DNA of 64,000 bases, taken from the NCBI RefSeq assembly GCF_037622515.1, contig NZ_JBBJCN010000003.1:248001-312000 (forward strand), read 5' to 3'. Both the position numbers and the translations under genes were made by a program. Positions 36,227 to 45,964 of this stretch are shown here, piece by piece. This DNA comes from Paradesertivirga superstes. GTDB lineage: Bacteria > Bacteroidota > Bacteroidia > Sphingobacteriales > Sphingobacteriaceae. The notes beneath the pieces are model-generated. The model searched no databases. It saw only the letters and a list, made by a program, of their open reading frames with translations, and was not told the origin of the DNA. The first letter of the stretch is position 1; every line of letters starts with the position of its first letter.

Positions 36227-36817
36227 TTATTGGTTCAAAAGTAAGAAAACATATAAATAAATCCATAGTATATCTATAAAATGCCAAAATATAGATGTCG
36301 CTTCCAGCCGGAAGTTATTTCGAACCGGAGAAACGTTTGTAAGCTTCCCGGTAAAGGCTCTGAAAAGTAAGATTATTCCTACAATAATATGCAGTAAATG
36401 TGCGGCAGTAAACACATAAATAAAAGAGTGCGATGCATTGGGATTTACAAAGGTGACACCCTGATTAAACAGCGTGATCCATGCCTGTACCTGGAACAAC
36501 AGGAAGGCAATTCCAAGAATGATCGTTATTGAAAGGTATAAATTTTGTTTACTGAACTGAAGCCTCTTTCCTGAAAGATAAGCCCAGTGCATGCTAATAC
36601 TGCTTAATATAATAACGGCAGTACTATATTTGAACACTTGCGGAAGCAGGATTTTAATTCCTCTTGAAGGATCCCCGGCTGTATAAACTATAAAACCACT
36701 GGTAAGTCCTGCGAAAAAAATAAATGAAGAGACAAGAAATAACCACATCATGAACTTCCTGGCTTTGAGGTTCTCTCTATCCTGATCTATATGCTTCTGT
36801 GTCATAGCAATATCCAT
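36227..36817 (-). CDS. second cytochrome c oxidase subunit III-like protein
   Basis: 196 residues with five helices. It shares the COX3 core: FMMWLFLVSSFIFFAG near the start, FTAAHLLHIIVGIILL in the middle and SIFWHFIDILWIYLY at the end. It is shorter than the following subunit III. An alternative ATG four codons in (36805) would also work. It lies 5 bp after ctaB. Confidence 0.85.
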   Translation of the reverse strand: MDIAMTQKHIDQDRENLKARKFMMWLFLVSSFIFFAGLTSGFIVYTAGDPSRGIKILLPQVFKYSTAVIILSSISMHWAYLSGKRLQFSKQNLYLSITIILGIAFLLFQVQAWITLFNQGVTFVNPNASHSFIYVFTAAHLLHIIVGIILLFRAFTGKLTNVSPVRNNFRLEATSIFWHFIDILWIYLYVFLLLNQ

Positions 36818-36822
36818 ATTTA

Positions 36823-37695
36823 TTACCTTATAAAATCAAACAATAATACCAACTGTACGAGAGGAAGGTAAAAGAACGATCCAAACATCACTTTTTGTGC
36901 TGAAGGAATATCTAACTTCCTGTAAAGATCAAATGCGAACCAACAAAATATCAATCCGGCTACCAATGATACAGTGCCAATGATGTAACCCCCAAAACCC
37001 ATTATAGTTGGTAACAAACTTACCGGCACTAAAACAATGGTAGATAAGAACGTTATTAAAGCACTCGTCTTATCGCGTTTGGTAGTAGGAAGCAGCCTGA
37101 AACCTGCTTTCTTATAATCGTCATCCAAAACCCAGGCTATAGCCCAGAAATGCGGGAATTGCCACACGAACTGTATCAGAAAAAGAATGATGGGAATCCA
37201 GGATATTTTAGGGTTGTCAAATGCCGCGAAATATCCTATAAGCGGAGGTAAAGCACCCGGGAACGCTCCAATGAAAACCGCTATCGGAGATTTCCTTTTT
37301 GAAGGGGTATACAAAAAAGCATATAAAAATATTGAAAAGACCGAAAGTACTCCGGTGAGAAAATTAAGTCTTACGAGGATTAATGTACCGGCTATACCCA
37401 TAAATAAACTAAGCACCAACGCCTGACCGGTAGTCATTCTTCCTGCAGGAATTGGACGGTCGCTGGTACGCTTCATTAATTTATCAAGATCCTTTTCAAT
37501 AATCTCATTAAACCCATTTGCTGCACCTGTCACCAAAAAGCCCCCTATTGTTAATATTAACCAGTTTGACCAATCGATAAAACCCTGCTCTTTACTACCG
37601 ATTAAAAACGATACAGATGCGGAAAACACTACCAAAAAGGTAAGTCTTAACTTAATTAATTTTTTAAAATCTGAAATAAAACTTCCTTCTGCCAC
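36823..37695 (-). CDS. ctaB: protoheme IX farnesyltransferase (heme O synthase)
   Basis: 290 residues with a GTG start directly after the ctaA stop codon. It attaches a farnesyl group to heme B, making heme O, the precursor of heme A. UbiA-family features are the first motif NGFNEIIEKDLDKLMKRTSDRP, the second Asp-rich motif DDDYKKAGFRLLP and nine or so helices. It works with CtaA, encoded just upstream, to supply heme A to the oxidase. Confidence 0.92.
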   Translation of the reverse strand: MAEGSFISDFKKLIKLRLTFLVVFSASVSFLIGSKEQGFIDWSNWLILTIGGFLVTGAANGFNEIIEKDLDKLMKRTSDRPIPAGRMTTGQALVLSLFMGIAGTLILVRLNFLTGVLSVFSIFLYAFLYTPSKRKSPIAVFIGAFPGALPPLIGYFAAFDNPKISWIPIILFLIQFVWQFPHFWAIAWVLDDDYKKAGFRLLPTTKRDKTSALITFLSTIVLVPVSLLPTIMGFGGYIIGTVSLVAGLIFCWFAFDLYRKLDIPSAQKVMFGSFFYLPLVQLVLLFDFIR

Positions 37696-38766
37696 TTATC
37701 TTACAATTCTGGATTTATATAATTTGTTCTGCTTTAATAATAAAAGCAGGTAATATTGGGCCCCAAAGATTAAACTTGCCAATAATAAATGCACTGTTTG
37801 AGCAACCGGAGGCAAAGCATAATGGGAAAGGATAAACCCTGTGCTAATCTGTGCCACGATCAATACCATGATATAGGTCATATACCTAAAATGATACGTG
37901 CTTCCTATAAATTTCCTCCGTATCAGTACAAGAAGTACCAAATTGAAGATGAAAACCACAATTGCCAGGTCGCGATGTATGTTGAATTGAAATCCAATCT
38001 TTTGCACCCAGCCTGAACGTTGCATATAATTTAAAGAATCAGCAATAGCATCGATCTGTTCGCGTACTTCCGTCCCCAATGTAATTTGGAAAATCGTTAG
38101 CAATAATGCTATAATGGTTATTATCCGTAGTACGCCTGCCTGCTGGTTTGCCAATAAACTTCTGTCCCTTAAAATTCGGGCCTGAAAAAAAGTGTAAATA
38201 CTAATTGCGACAATCGCCAGCGCGACTAACATATGTATTGTAACCACCCAGGCAAGCAAATTTGTAGAAACCACAATTGAGCCTAACCATGCCTGAAATA
38301 CCACCAAAAAAAGATTAAACAGACTTAAAAAGAATATCCTCTTCCTTGACTTTAAATATGTTAATGAAAAAAGAGCACATCCAAGCAACAGGAAACCAGT
38401 AATAGCTCCAATTAAGCGATTTACATATTCCGTCCAGGTTTTAGCTGCATTGAACTCTTCCGGTTGCAAAATACTTTTGTCCTCTCTGATGCGGGAAGCC
38501 AAATCAGAAAAACCCAATAAATCAAGACTCTTTGCAAATCGCTGATTCTTAGCTACCCGATGCTGAACAAATTGTTCCTGGTAATTATTGGGAAGCTGAG
38601 ACGTCTCTGTTGGCGGAATCATCCGGTCGAAACATTTTGGCCAGTCTGGGCAACCCATTCCTGATCCAGTACTTCTAACTACTCCCCCGGCAAGAATCAA
38701 TATAAAAAGAGAGATAATGGCAATCCTATTTGTGACCAGAAATCTTCTTTCGCTTGAGGGATACAT
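37696..38766 (-). CDS. ctaA: heme A synthase (COX15/CtaA)
   Basis: 356 residues, eight helices. It oxidises the C8 methyl of heme O to a formyl group. Visible motifs are GGVVRSTGSGMGCPDWPKCF near the N terminus, the first His region EYVNRLIGAITG, VTIHMLVAL, the FNIHRDLAIVV region and TVHLLLASLIFG near the end. The gene starts right behind an intrinsic terminator that follows ctaD, so its expression depends on read-through or its own promoter. Confidence 0.92.
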   Translation of the reverse strand: MYPSSERRFLVTNRIAIISLFILILAGGVVRSTGSGMGCPDWPKCFDRMIPPTETSQLPNNYQEQFVQHRVAKNQRFAKSLDLLGFSDLASRIREDKSILQPEEFNAAKTWTEYVNRLIGAITGFLLLGCALFSLTYLKSRKRIFFLSLFNLFLVVFQAWLGSIVVSTNLLAWVVTIHMLVALAIVAISIYTFFQARILRDRSLLANQQAGVLRIITIIALLLTIFQITLGTEVREQIDAIADSLNYMQRSGWVQKIGFQFNIHRDLAIVVFIFNLVLLVLIRRKFIGSTYHFRYMTYIMVLIVAQISTGFILSHYALPPVAQTVHLLLASLIFGAQYYLLLLLKQNKLYKSRIVR

Positions 38767-38773
38767 AGTTTAT

Positions 38774-38822
38774 AAAAAAATTGGGGTATCCCAGTAAGAT
38801 AAACTTACAACAGATACCCCAA
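38774..38822 (-). terminator. intrinsic terminator between ctaD and ctaA
   Basis: In the direction of transcription GGGGTATC (38820-38813) pairs with GATACCCC (38790-38783), with an inner GTAAG/CTTAC pair in the loop, followed by a run of seven T (38780-38774). It lies between ctaD and ctaA and would set oxidase structural genes apart from heme A synthesis and assembly genes. Confidence 0.8.
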
Positions 38823-38839
38823 ATTCTATTTAAATTAAT

Positions 38840-40732
38840 TTAAATGCTTTGTTGAGCTTCCACCTGTTGTTTTTTCTGCCATTCAAGCTGAATTCTTTCA
38901 GCCTCAGGATTTCCTTCGAAATCATGGGGAAGATTTGAACTCATTGTTTGAGAGAAAGGTGTTGTTTGCGGGATAAAATCGTCTGAATGACCCGGCTTGC
39001 TATAATCATATGGCCAACGGTAAACGGTAGGAATTTCCCCGGGCCAGTTACCATGAAGATGCTCAACAGGTGTGGTCCATTCCATAGTATTTGAATCCCA
39101 TGGATTTTGAGTGGCTTTCTTTCCGTAAAAAATTGAGTGAAAGAAATTCCACAGGAATGCTACCTGCCCTAAAGCAGCAATAATAGCCGCCCATGAAACA
39201 AAGGTATTAACCGTTAACCATTCCTTCATAAACTCAAACTCCGTAAAGGCGTAGTAACGGCGAGGAACGCCGTCAAGGCCCATAAAGTGCATCGGGAAAA
39301 ACACTAAATATGCTCCGATGAATGTAAACCAGAAATGCAGATATCCCAACTTCTCGTCCATTAATCTTCCAAACATTTTAGGATACCAGTGATACACACC
39401 ACAAAGCATTCCGCAAATTGCAGCAGATCCCATTACCAGGTGAAAGTGAGCAACTACAAAATAAGTATCATGTAAAGGAATATCTAAAGCAGCATTACCC
39501 AGGAATATACCCGTTAAACCACCTGAGATAAAGAACGAAACTAAACCGATGGCAAACAACATAGCCGGGGTAAATCTGATATTACCTCTCCAGATAGTAG
39601 CCAGCCAGTTAAATGATTTAACCGCTGAAGGTACCGCGATAATTAATGTAGTTATCATGAACACCCCTCCTAAAAACGGATTCATCCCGGTAACAAACAT
39701 ATGGTGCCCCCAAACGATGAAAGAGAGAACGCTGATTCCTATTAAGGAATAAACCATGGCATGATAACCAAAAATAGGTTTACGGGAATTGGTTGCCATT
39801 ACTTCAGATGCAATACCCATTGCAGGCATAATAACGATATACACTTCCGGGTGACCAAGGAACCAAAATAAATGCTGGAATAAAATAGGGCTACCACCTT
39901 GTTGAGGTAAAACCTGTCCCTGTATAACGATTTCAGATAAATAAAAACTTGTTCCGAAACTTCTGTCAAATATTAATAGCACAACCCCTGCCACAAGCAC
40001 AGGAAATGATAGCACACCTAAAATAGCTGTAAGGAAAAACGACCATATTGTTAAAGGCATTTTCCACATATCCATACCTTTTGTACGCATGTTTAAAATG
40101 GTACTGATATAGTTTAGTGCACCCATTAATGACGAGGCAATAAAAAACACCATACTAATCAGCCACAACGTCATACCAGCAGCCGAGCCCGAAATTGCCT
40201 GAGGCAAAGCCGACAAAGGAGGATAGATTGTCCAACCAGCACTTGCAGGCCCGCTCTCAACAAAGAAAGAGCCCATCATAATCACACAGGCTGTAAAGAA
40301 AAACCAGTATGATAGCATATTTACAAATGGAGATGCCATATCCCGGGCTCCGATTTGTAAAGGAATCAATAGATTACTAAAAGTTCCGCTTAAACCTGCT
40401 GTCAGTACAAAAAACACCATGATAGTCCCATGAATGGTGACCAAAGCAAGGTAAAAATCGGGCTTAATACGACCTCCTTCAGCCCATTTGCCTAAAAAGG
40501 TTTCCAATAAAGGAAAACTTTGATCGGGCCAGCCAAGCTGAATACGGAAAAGTATAGAAAGAAGCATCCCGATAACCGCCATAATAATACCGGTAATAAG
40601 GAATTGCTTTGCAATCATTTTATGATCCTGACTAAAAATATATTTAGTCAGAAAAGTTTCATGATGATGACCATGATCATCGTGGCTGTGTCCAGAATGC
40701 TCTAATGTATGCTGAATCGCTGTGCTTGCCAT
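38840..40732 (-). CDS. ctaD: cytochrome c oxidase subunit I
   Basis: 630 residues. This catalytic subunit holds heme a and the heme a3-CuB centre where O2 is reduced. Heme-copper motifs are seen in order: TIHGTIMVFF (low-spin heme His), LFWFLGHPEVYIVIMP (CuB His and the His-Tyr cross-link), WGHHMFVTGM (two CuB His) and HDTYFVVAHFHLVMG (heme a3 and a His). A His-rich N terminus (HTLEHSGHSHDDHGHHHE) precedes the first helix. The Tyr in HPEVY marks an A-type oxidase. It follows ctaC by 18 bp. Confidence 0.95.
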   Translation of the reverse strand: MASTAIQHTLEHSGHSHDDHGHHHETFLTKYIFSQDHKMIAKQFLITGIIMAVIGMLLSILFRIQLGWPDQSFPLLETFLGKWAEGGRIKPDFYLALVTIHGTIMVFFVLTAGLSGTFSNLLIPLQIGARDMASPFVNMLSYWFFFTACVIMMGSFFVESGPASAGWTIYPPLSALPQAISGSAAGMTLWLISMVFFIASSLMGALNYISTILNMRTKGMDMWKMPLTIWSFFLTAILGVLSFPVLVAGVVLLIFDRSFGTSFYLSEIVIQGQVLPQQGGSPILFQHLFWFLGHPEVYIVIMPAMGIASEVMATNSRKPIFGYHAMVYSLIGISVLSFIVWGHHMFVTGMNPFLGGVFMITTLIIAVPSAVKSFNWLATIWRGNIRFTPAMLFAIGLVSFFISGGLTGIFLGNAALDIPLHDTYFVVAHFHLVMGSAAICGMLCGVYHWYPKMFGRLMDEKLGYLHFWFTFIGAYLVFFPMHFMGLDGVPRRYYAFTEFEFMKEWLTVNTFVSWAAIIAALGQVAFLWNFFHSIFYGKKATQNPWDSNTMEWTTPVEHLHGNWPGEIPTVYRWPYDYSKPGHSDDFIPQTTPFSQTMSSNLPHDFEGNPEAERIQLEWQKKQQVEAQQSI

Positions 40733-40750
40733 ATCTCGCTTAATCTGAAA

Positions 40751-42061
40751 TTATTTATTTAATGCTAATTTATTATTTGCTGAAGCTTCGCTGTTATCAG
40801 CCATCTTCAACTCCTTCTTCACATCGTCATTGAAGAATAAAGGTTGTGTTACTATCCACTCGGCATATTCTTTTTCACTTACAACTTTAACTGTGTATTG
40901 CATATTATAATGTCCTGCACCACAAATTTTAGCACATAATAACGTGTATTTAAAGGCTGCATTGCCTGTTTTCTCGCGCATCTCTTCTGTGGTAAGACGA
41001 GGAGTTAACTGGAAGAAAGTTGGCATTCCCGGTACAGCATTTATTTGAGCTCTGAACTCAGGCATATAAAAACTGTGCAAAACATCTTTTGAGCGAATAG
41101 TGAAGCGCACCGGTTTATTTACCGGTAATACGATTTCGCCGCCTAACCTATCATCCCAACTTTTAGGATCCTTAAAATCAATACCAAGAGCATTTGTAGG
41201 ACTGGTAAGCTTATAATTTCTTAAACCTAATTCGTTATTCTCACCGGCATATCTAACATTCCATTTAAATTGCTCACCTGTGATCTCGATATTTAAAGCG
41301 CTTTTGACTGCATCTTCCGATGGACTTGTAATAGTTCTCCATGTAAAGAATCCGTATAATACTAACACCGTTAATGCAAGGGCTGGAATAATTGTCCAAA
41401 GCCTTTCAATAAAATTATTGTGAGGATAAAAGTAAGCTTTACGATTATCATTCGCAGAGTATCTGAAAGCAAAGCCAAACAATAATATTTGTGTAATAAC
41501 AAATACGATTGTTGTTATCACAATTGTAGTCAACATCATTGAATCAAGAACTAGCCCATGCTCAGATGCCGACTCGCCTGACGACATATTTCCCCAAACT
41601 TTATAAGACCAATACGTACCATATAGTCCTAAAACAAGGGTAATTGCAAACAAACCACCCTGAATTTTATTCCAGTTCAGCTTACCCTTTTTACCGTGAA
41701 TTTCAGATGTTAATTCATATACTTTTAAAACCTTTCCAATGATGGCCAGGAAAACACACAGTAGAAAGAAAAGCAAAAGGTAATAACTCACAGATTTATA
41801 TAAATCTGTATTATCCTTAACTTCCTCAACTGCTGCAAGAGTGCTGGCATCATCATCAGTTGCTTCTAAAATTTCAACCGGAGTATCCGCAATAGAACCT
41901 GTTGACGAATTAATCTGCTGCGCTGTATCAGCTGCGACTTTATCTCCTGGAACTGTCTCACCTAGCTGGCCCTGAGCAAAAGCAAGTCCCGAGACTGCCA
42001 TCAGGCAAACAAACATTGCTATGGAGAATACCCTGCCTTTTATTAATTTATTAAAACTCAT
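40751..42061 (-). CDS. ctaC: cytochrome c oxidase subunit II, extended form
   Basis: 436 residues, longer than the usual 250-350. A signal peptide (ends GLAFAQ) is followed by an acidic segment and two extra membrane helices (about 92-112, 130-150). The normal subunit II pair (about 175-200, 225-248) and the CuA cupredoxin domain come next. The CuA motif is LCAKICGAGHYNM, preceded by VLHSFYMPEFRAQ. No CxxCH is present, so no fused cytochrome c. The extra helices look like a Bacteroidota form. It lies 36 bp after actF. Confidence 0.93.
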   Translation of the reverse strand: MSFNKLIKGRVFSIAMFVCLMAVSGLAFAQGQLGETVPGDKVAADTAQQINSSTGSIADTPVEILEATDDDASTLAAVEEVKDNTDLYKSVSYYLLLFFLLCVFLAIIGKVLKVYELTSEIHGKKGKLNWNKIQGGLFAITLVLGLYGTYWSYKVWGNMSSGESASEHGLVLDSMMLTTIVITTIVFVITQILLFGFAFRYSANDNRKAYFYPHNNFIERLWTIIPALALTVLVLYGFFTWRTITSPSEDAVKSALNIEITGEQFKWNVRYAGENNELGLRNYKLTSPTNALGIDFKDPKSWDDRLGGEIVLPVNKPVRFTIRSKDVLHSFYMPEFRAQINAVPGMPTFFQLTPRLTTEEMREKTGNAAFKYTLLCAKICGAGHYNMQYTVKVVSEKEYAEWIVTQPLFFNDDVKKELKMADNSEASANNKLALNK

Positions 42062-42097
42062 TTTCTTATCTGCAATTCGTTAATAAATATCTCTGTC

Positions 42098-43333
42098 TTA
42101 AATATGATGGTGCAAGCTTTCCTCCAATAATGGGTGATTTTGAGGTACCAGAGGTTTGCTGGCAAGTTTCGTTAACATCAGAAAGCTGAACAATCCCGCA
42201 AAACCAATCGCAATACCTACTTCAGTTATTCCAAAATCACGATGACTTTCTAAGCTCCCGGGCATAATCATCATATAATAATCCAACCAGTGACCGCATA
42301 ATAATAAGATACATACAAACATTAGTGTATTTACCTGACGTTTAGCCTCCCGTGACATTAAAATCAATACCGGAGATAAAAAGTTTATGAAGATGTTTAA
42401 CCAAAACCAAAATTTGTATTCTGGTTCCCATCTCTTATAAAAATAAACAGTTTCTTCAGGAATGTTCGCGTACCAGATCAATATAAATTGAGAAAACCAA
42501 ACATAGGTCCAGAAGATAGAGAATGCAAATATCAGTTTACCAAGATCATGCAAGTGGTTAGAGTTAATCCAGGTAAAATACCCCGCTTTTTTCAATAAAA
42601 TTAAGGTTAAGGTAATAGCGCATAAACCACTCACCCACATTGCAGCGAAATTGTACCAGCCAAACATAGTTGAGAACCAGTGAGCCTCAATAGACATAAT
42701 GGTATCGAACGACCAGATCGGAGTGGTGAATCCAAATATTACTAAAAAGATAATAGCGATTTTGATACTTTTTTTATGATTAATTAATCCGCCAACCTGA
42801 TCCTCATTATTAGAATAACGAGCAAGTAACAAAGCAAACGTGCTGTAAATACTTAAAAATATCACCTGACGTATTAAAAAGAAAGGAACATTAAGGAAAC
42901 TCGCCTTTTTAGCGATAATCGGGTCAAAGTTTTCATTGCCTTCTTCAGCTATTCCTTCCAGATGCCAATGATGGTAAAGGTTATGACTAAACAGACCTGC
43001 TATTATTATAATGAGTAAAACTACTGATGCAATAGGTAAAACCTTGGCAAAAGCCTGAGGTATACGCAGTAATCCTGCAGACCATCCAGCCTGTGCTACA
43101 AATTGCAAAGCAAGAAAGAAAGCTCCGGCAGCGCAAACACAGGTAAAATAATACCCCATTAAAAGTAAATTAGCAAATGTCCTTTCAGAATGATGCTCAG
43201 AAGAATCTATTAAGAACCCATAAGCAATTGCTATTATACCGATTAGTATAGAAACGAGGCTCCAGGTTTTTGCTTTACCCGAAAATTCGAATTGTTCGTT
43301 AAAATTATGTGTTGTATGATTGTGAGTTCCCAT
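42098..43333 (-). CDS. actF: alternative complex III membrane subunit ActF
   Basis: 411 residues with about ten helices and a His-rich start (MGTHNHTTHNF). ActF resembles ActC (NrfD-like) and is one of the quinol-site or structural membrane subunits of alternative complex III. Family pieces include TPIWSFDTIMSIEAHWFSTMFGWYNFA and FSQFILIWYANIPEET. It ends the act run and is followed by ctaC, joining the quinol oxidoreductase to the oxidase. Confidence 0.9.
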   Translation of the reverse strand: MGTHNHTTHNFNEQFEFSGKAKTWSLVSILIGIIAIAYGFLIDSSEHHSERTFANLLLMGYYFTCVCAAGAFFLALQFVAQAGWSAGLLRIPQAFAKVLPIASVVLLIIIIAGLFSHNLYHHWHLEGIAEEGNENFDPIIAKKASFLNVPFFLIRQVIFLSIYSTFALLLARYSNNEDQVGGLINHKKSIKIAIIFLVIFGFTTPIWSFDTIMSIEAHWFSTMFGWYNFAAMWVSGLCAITLTLILLKKAGYFTWINSNHLHDLGKLIFAFSIFWTYVWFSQFILIWYANIPEETVYFYKRWEPEYKFWFWLNIFINFLSPVLILMSREAKRQVNTLMFVCILLLCGHWLDYYMMIMPGSLESHRDFGITEVGIAIGFAGLFSFLMLTKLASKPLVPQNHPLLEESLHHHI

Positions 43334-43352
43334 TTTTTGGCTAAAACTTTAA

Positions 43353-43940
43353 CTATTGAGCTTTTTGCAATTCATGAACATACATTACGATTTTCCATCG
43401 CTCTGTAGGAGAAAGTTGTGTACGATGGGGTCCCATAAGGTTAACACCGTAAGTTATTGTATGGAAAATTTTCCCATCTGTTAAATCCCTCATTGCTCCG
43501 CCCCTTGAAGAATTTCCGGTAGAATATGATGGAGGAGGAGGAAATTTCTCAAGTGCAATAATGCTTCCATCACCCTTTCCTTTTGCACCATGGCAGTGAG
43601 AGCACATATTACGATAAAGAGCTCTTCCTTCCACTAGAGATGCGGTCGTTACCGGTATCGGGTTTTTCAAGCCAGCACTTGCAGCATTATATCCTTCAAT
43701 TGTATTTGGATAATTTTCCACAACTCTGTCATATCCAACTGGTGTAGTACCTTCAGGGGGTAATTGCGCCGATTGTTTGTTGGCAAAGTTTTCATTTGGC
43801 TGATCCGGATTATAAGCGATCGGATCATACATATTACGGGCGTATTCCCAGCCTGCGCCTTTGCCACCACCGCAAGATGATATTAAAGCTGCAGATGCTA
43901 CAGTCAAAAAAGTAAGGCTTAATATCCTGAGCTTATTCAT
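43353..43940 (-). CDS. actE: ActE, mono-heme cytochrome c lipoprotein
   Basis: 195 residues from the ATG at 43940 (another at 43949). A lipoprotein signal (SAALISSC) precedes a cytochrome c domain with one heme motif, CSHCHG, and a distal Met candidate in VNLMGPH. In alternative complex III, ActE carries one c-type heme and passes electrons towards the oxidase. Its start overlaps the end of actD by 8 bp. Confidence 0.92.
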   Translation of the reverse strand: MNKLRILSLTFLTVASAALISSCGGGKGAGWEYARNMYDPIAYNPDQPNENFANKQSAQLPPEGTTPVGYDRVVENYPNTIEGYNAASAGLKNPIPVTTASLVEGRALYRNMCSHCHGAKGKGDGSIIALEKFPPPPSYSTGNSSRGGAMRDLTDGKIFHTITYGVNLMGPHRTQLSPTERWKIVMYVHELQKAQ

Positions 43941-44469
43941 AACTAACATATTTCCTTTCGTTGTGCATAATTTCTACAGCACCGGCTTCGTTTAATAAAT
44001 CGACAATTTTATCAGGGTACGGATTTGCTTTTGCATCAATAGCTATAATAAATCTATCATTTGTTGCCCGAAGATCCATAACTCTTGGCGCACGTCCGGG
44101 GAAAAAGTGATTTGCGAAAAAGAAACAAGCCATCATTCCAAAAGATGCGAACAATACCGTAAGTTCAAAACCAATAGGAATATAGTTAGGCATTGAAAAT
44201 GCAGGCTTTCCCCCAATGTTCATTGGCCAATCATATACCATTGTGTAATAAATTAATGAGAAGGCTGTCAACGTACCCACACAACCAAAGCAAAAAGCTG
44301 CAATCGGTAAGCGTGAACGCTCGTATCCCAATTTTTCTTCGATACCGTGAATAGGCATTGGCGTATAGGCATCGTAGACGCTTATATTGTTCTCCAGTAA
44401 CTTGTCTATCCCGTGCATCATATCATCAGGATCTTCAAAATGACCTAAAATATATTTTGTGTTGCTCAT
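43933..44469 (-). CDS. actD: ActD (DUF3341), alternative complex III subunit
   Basis: 178 residues. A cytoplasmic ferredoxin-like start (YILGHFEDPDDMMHGIDKLLENN...AYTPMPIHG) is followed by two membrane helices (about 55-77 and 97-122) and a C-terminal domain. This is the DUF3341 layout of ActD. Its place between actC (2 bp gap) and actE (overlap) confirms the call. Confidence 0.9.
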   Translation of the reverse strand: MSNTKYILGHFEDPDDMMHGIDKLLENNISVYDAYTPMPIHGIEEKLGYERSRLPIAAFCFGCVGTLTAFSLIYYTMVYDWPMNIGGKPAFSMPNYIPIGFELTVLFASFGMMACFFFANHFFPGRAPRVMDLRATNDRFIIAIDAKANPYPDKIVDLLNEAGAVEIMHNERKYVSYE

Positions 44470-44471
44470 TG

Positions 44472-45935
44472 TTAAACTTTTAGATAATCTACACTATCGT
44501 ACTTTTCCAAAGATTCCTGATAGAACTCTCCTTCTTCTTTCTTCACATGTCCTTCCCGAATCTGTTTTTGTTTTACCTGATCACTCGCACTCTTAAGGAT
44601 GAGTTTTACCTCTGCTATCGCTATCGCAGGCAATACTCTTAAGAAAAGAAGGAATAGAGTAAAAAATAGCCCAATCGAACCGAGGAATATACAAACATCT
44701 ACTACAGAAGGATAAAACATGGCCCAGCTTGAAGGAAGGTAATCGCGGTGCAATGAGGTTACAATAATTACAAAACGCTCAAACCACATACCTATATTAA
44801 CTACAATCGACAGGATCCAAGATGCAAGAATGCTCGTACGAATTTTCTTGAACCAGAAAAGCTGGGGAGAAATAACATTACAGGTCATCATACTCCAATA
44901 TGCCCACCAGTATGGTCCGCTTACACGGTTTAAGAAAGCATATTGTTCGTATTCCACACCAGAGTACCATGCGATAAATAACTCTGTTAAATAAGCCACA
45001 CCAACTATGGAACCTGTTACGATAATGATTTTATTCATTGATTCGATATGAAACATAGTAATGTAATTCTCGAAGTTCATTACTTTACGTACAACCAATA
45101 ACAATGTTTGTACCATAGCGAACCCGGAAAAGATTGCTCCTGCAACGAAATATGGAGGGAAAATTGTAGTGTGCCATCCAGGCTCCAGGGATGTTGCAAA
45201 GTCCATAGATACAATGGTGTGTACCGAAAGTACTAACGGAGTTGAAACACCGGCAAGAATCAAAGAAACTGACTCAAAACGCTGCCAGTTCTTAACAGAC
45301 CCAGCCCATCCGAAAGACAGGATAGAATAAATTCTTTTACGAAGACCTGTAGCCCTGTCGCGTATAGTTGCAATGTCTGGCAATAAACCTGTGTACCAAA
45401 AAACTAAGGATACAGAAAAGTAAGTTGAAATCGCAAATACGTCCCATACCAATGGCGAATTAAAGTTAACCCATAATGATCCAAATTGATTTGGAAGAGG
45501 TAGTGGCCAATAAGCCAGCCATGGACGCCCCATGTGAGAAACTACATAAGTAGCAGCACATATAACGGCGAATATGGTCATCGCTTCAGCAGACCGGTTA
45601 ATGGAGTTACGCCAGTTCTGACGAAATAAAAGTAGTACAGCAGAAATTAGTGTTCCGGCGTGACCAATACCTACCCACCAAACGAAGCCGGTGATATCCC
45701 AAGCCCAACCTACTGTTTTATTTAATCCCCATGCGCCGATACCTACATAAAATGTATAGCCTACAGAAACTACCCATAATAATGCAAACAAAGCTGCAAC
45801 TGTAAAGCCAATCCACCAGGCTTTATTGGGTTTATTCTCAACGGGAACTAAAATATCTTCAGTGATCTTTGAATAGGTAATATTCTCACCTGTGATTAAT
45901 GGTTCCCTTAATATTGATTCCTTATGTGCTGACAT
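44472..45935 (-). CDS. actC: ActC, NrfD-like quinol-site membrane subunit
   Basis: 487 residues with about ten helices of the NrfD/PsrC type. Family pieces include GWAWDITGFVWWVGIGHAGTLISA, RSAEAMTIFAVICA, HTIVSMDFATSLEPGWHTTIFPPYFVAGA and MWFERFVIIVTSLHRDYLPSSW. In alternative complex III this subunit binds and oxidises menaquinol and is proposed to take part in proton movement. It sits 29 bp after actB. Confidence 0.93.
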   Translation of the reverse strand: MSAHKESILREPLITGENITYSKITEDILVPVENKPNKAWWIGFTVAALFALLWVVSVGYTFYVGIGAWGLNKTVGWAWDITGFVWWVGIGHAGTLISAVLLLFRQNWRNSINRSAEAMTIFAVICAATYVVSHMGRPWLAYWPLPLPNQFGSLWVNFNSPLVWDVFAISTYFSVSLVFWYTGLLPDIATIRDRATGLRKRIYSILSFGWAGSVKNWQRFESVSLILAGVSTPLVLSVHTIVSMDFATSLEPGWHTTIFPPYFVAGAIFSGFAMVQTLLLVVRKVMNFENYITMFHIESMNKIIIVTGSIVGVAYLTELFIAWYSGVEYEQYAFLNRVSGPYWWAYWSMMTCNVISPQLFWFKKIRTSILASWILSIVVNIGMWFERFVIIVTSLHRDYLPSSWAMFYPSVVDVCIFLGSIGLFFTLFLLFLRVLPAIAIAEVKLILKSASDQVKQKQIREGHVKKEEGEFYQESLEKYDSVDYLKV

Positions 45936-45964
45936 AATCTTTTAAAACTCTTAATAGTAATCAA

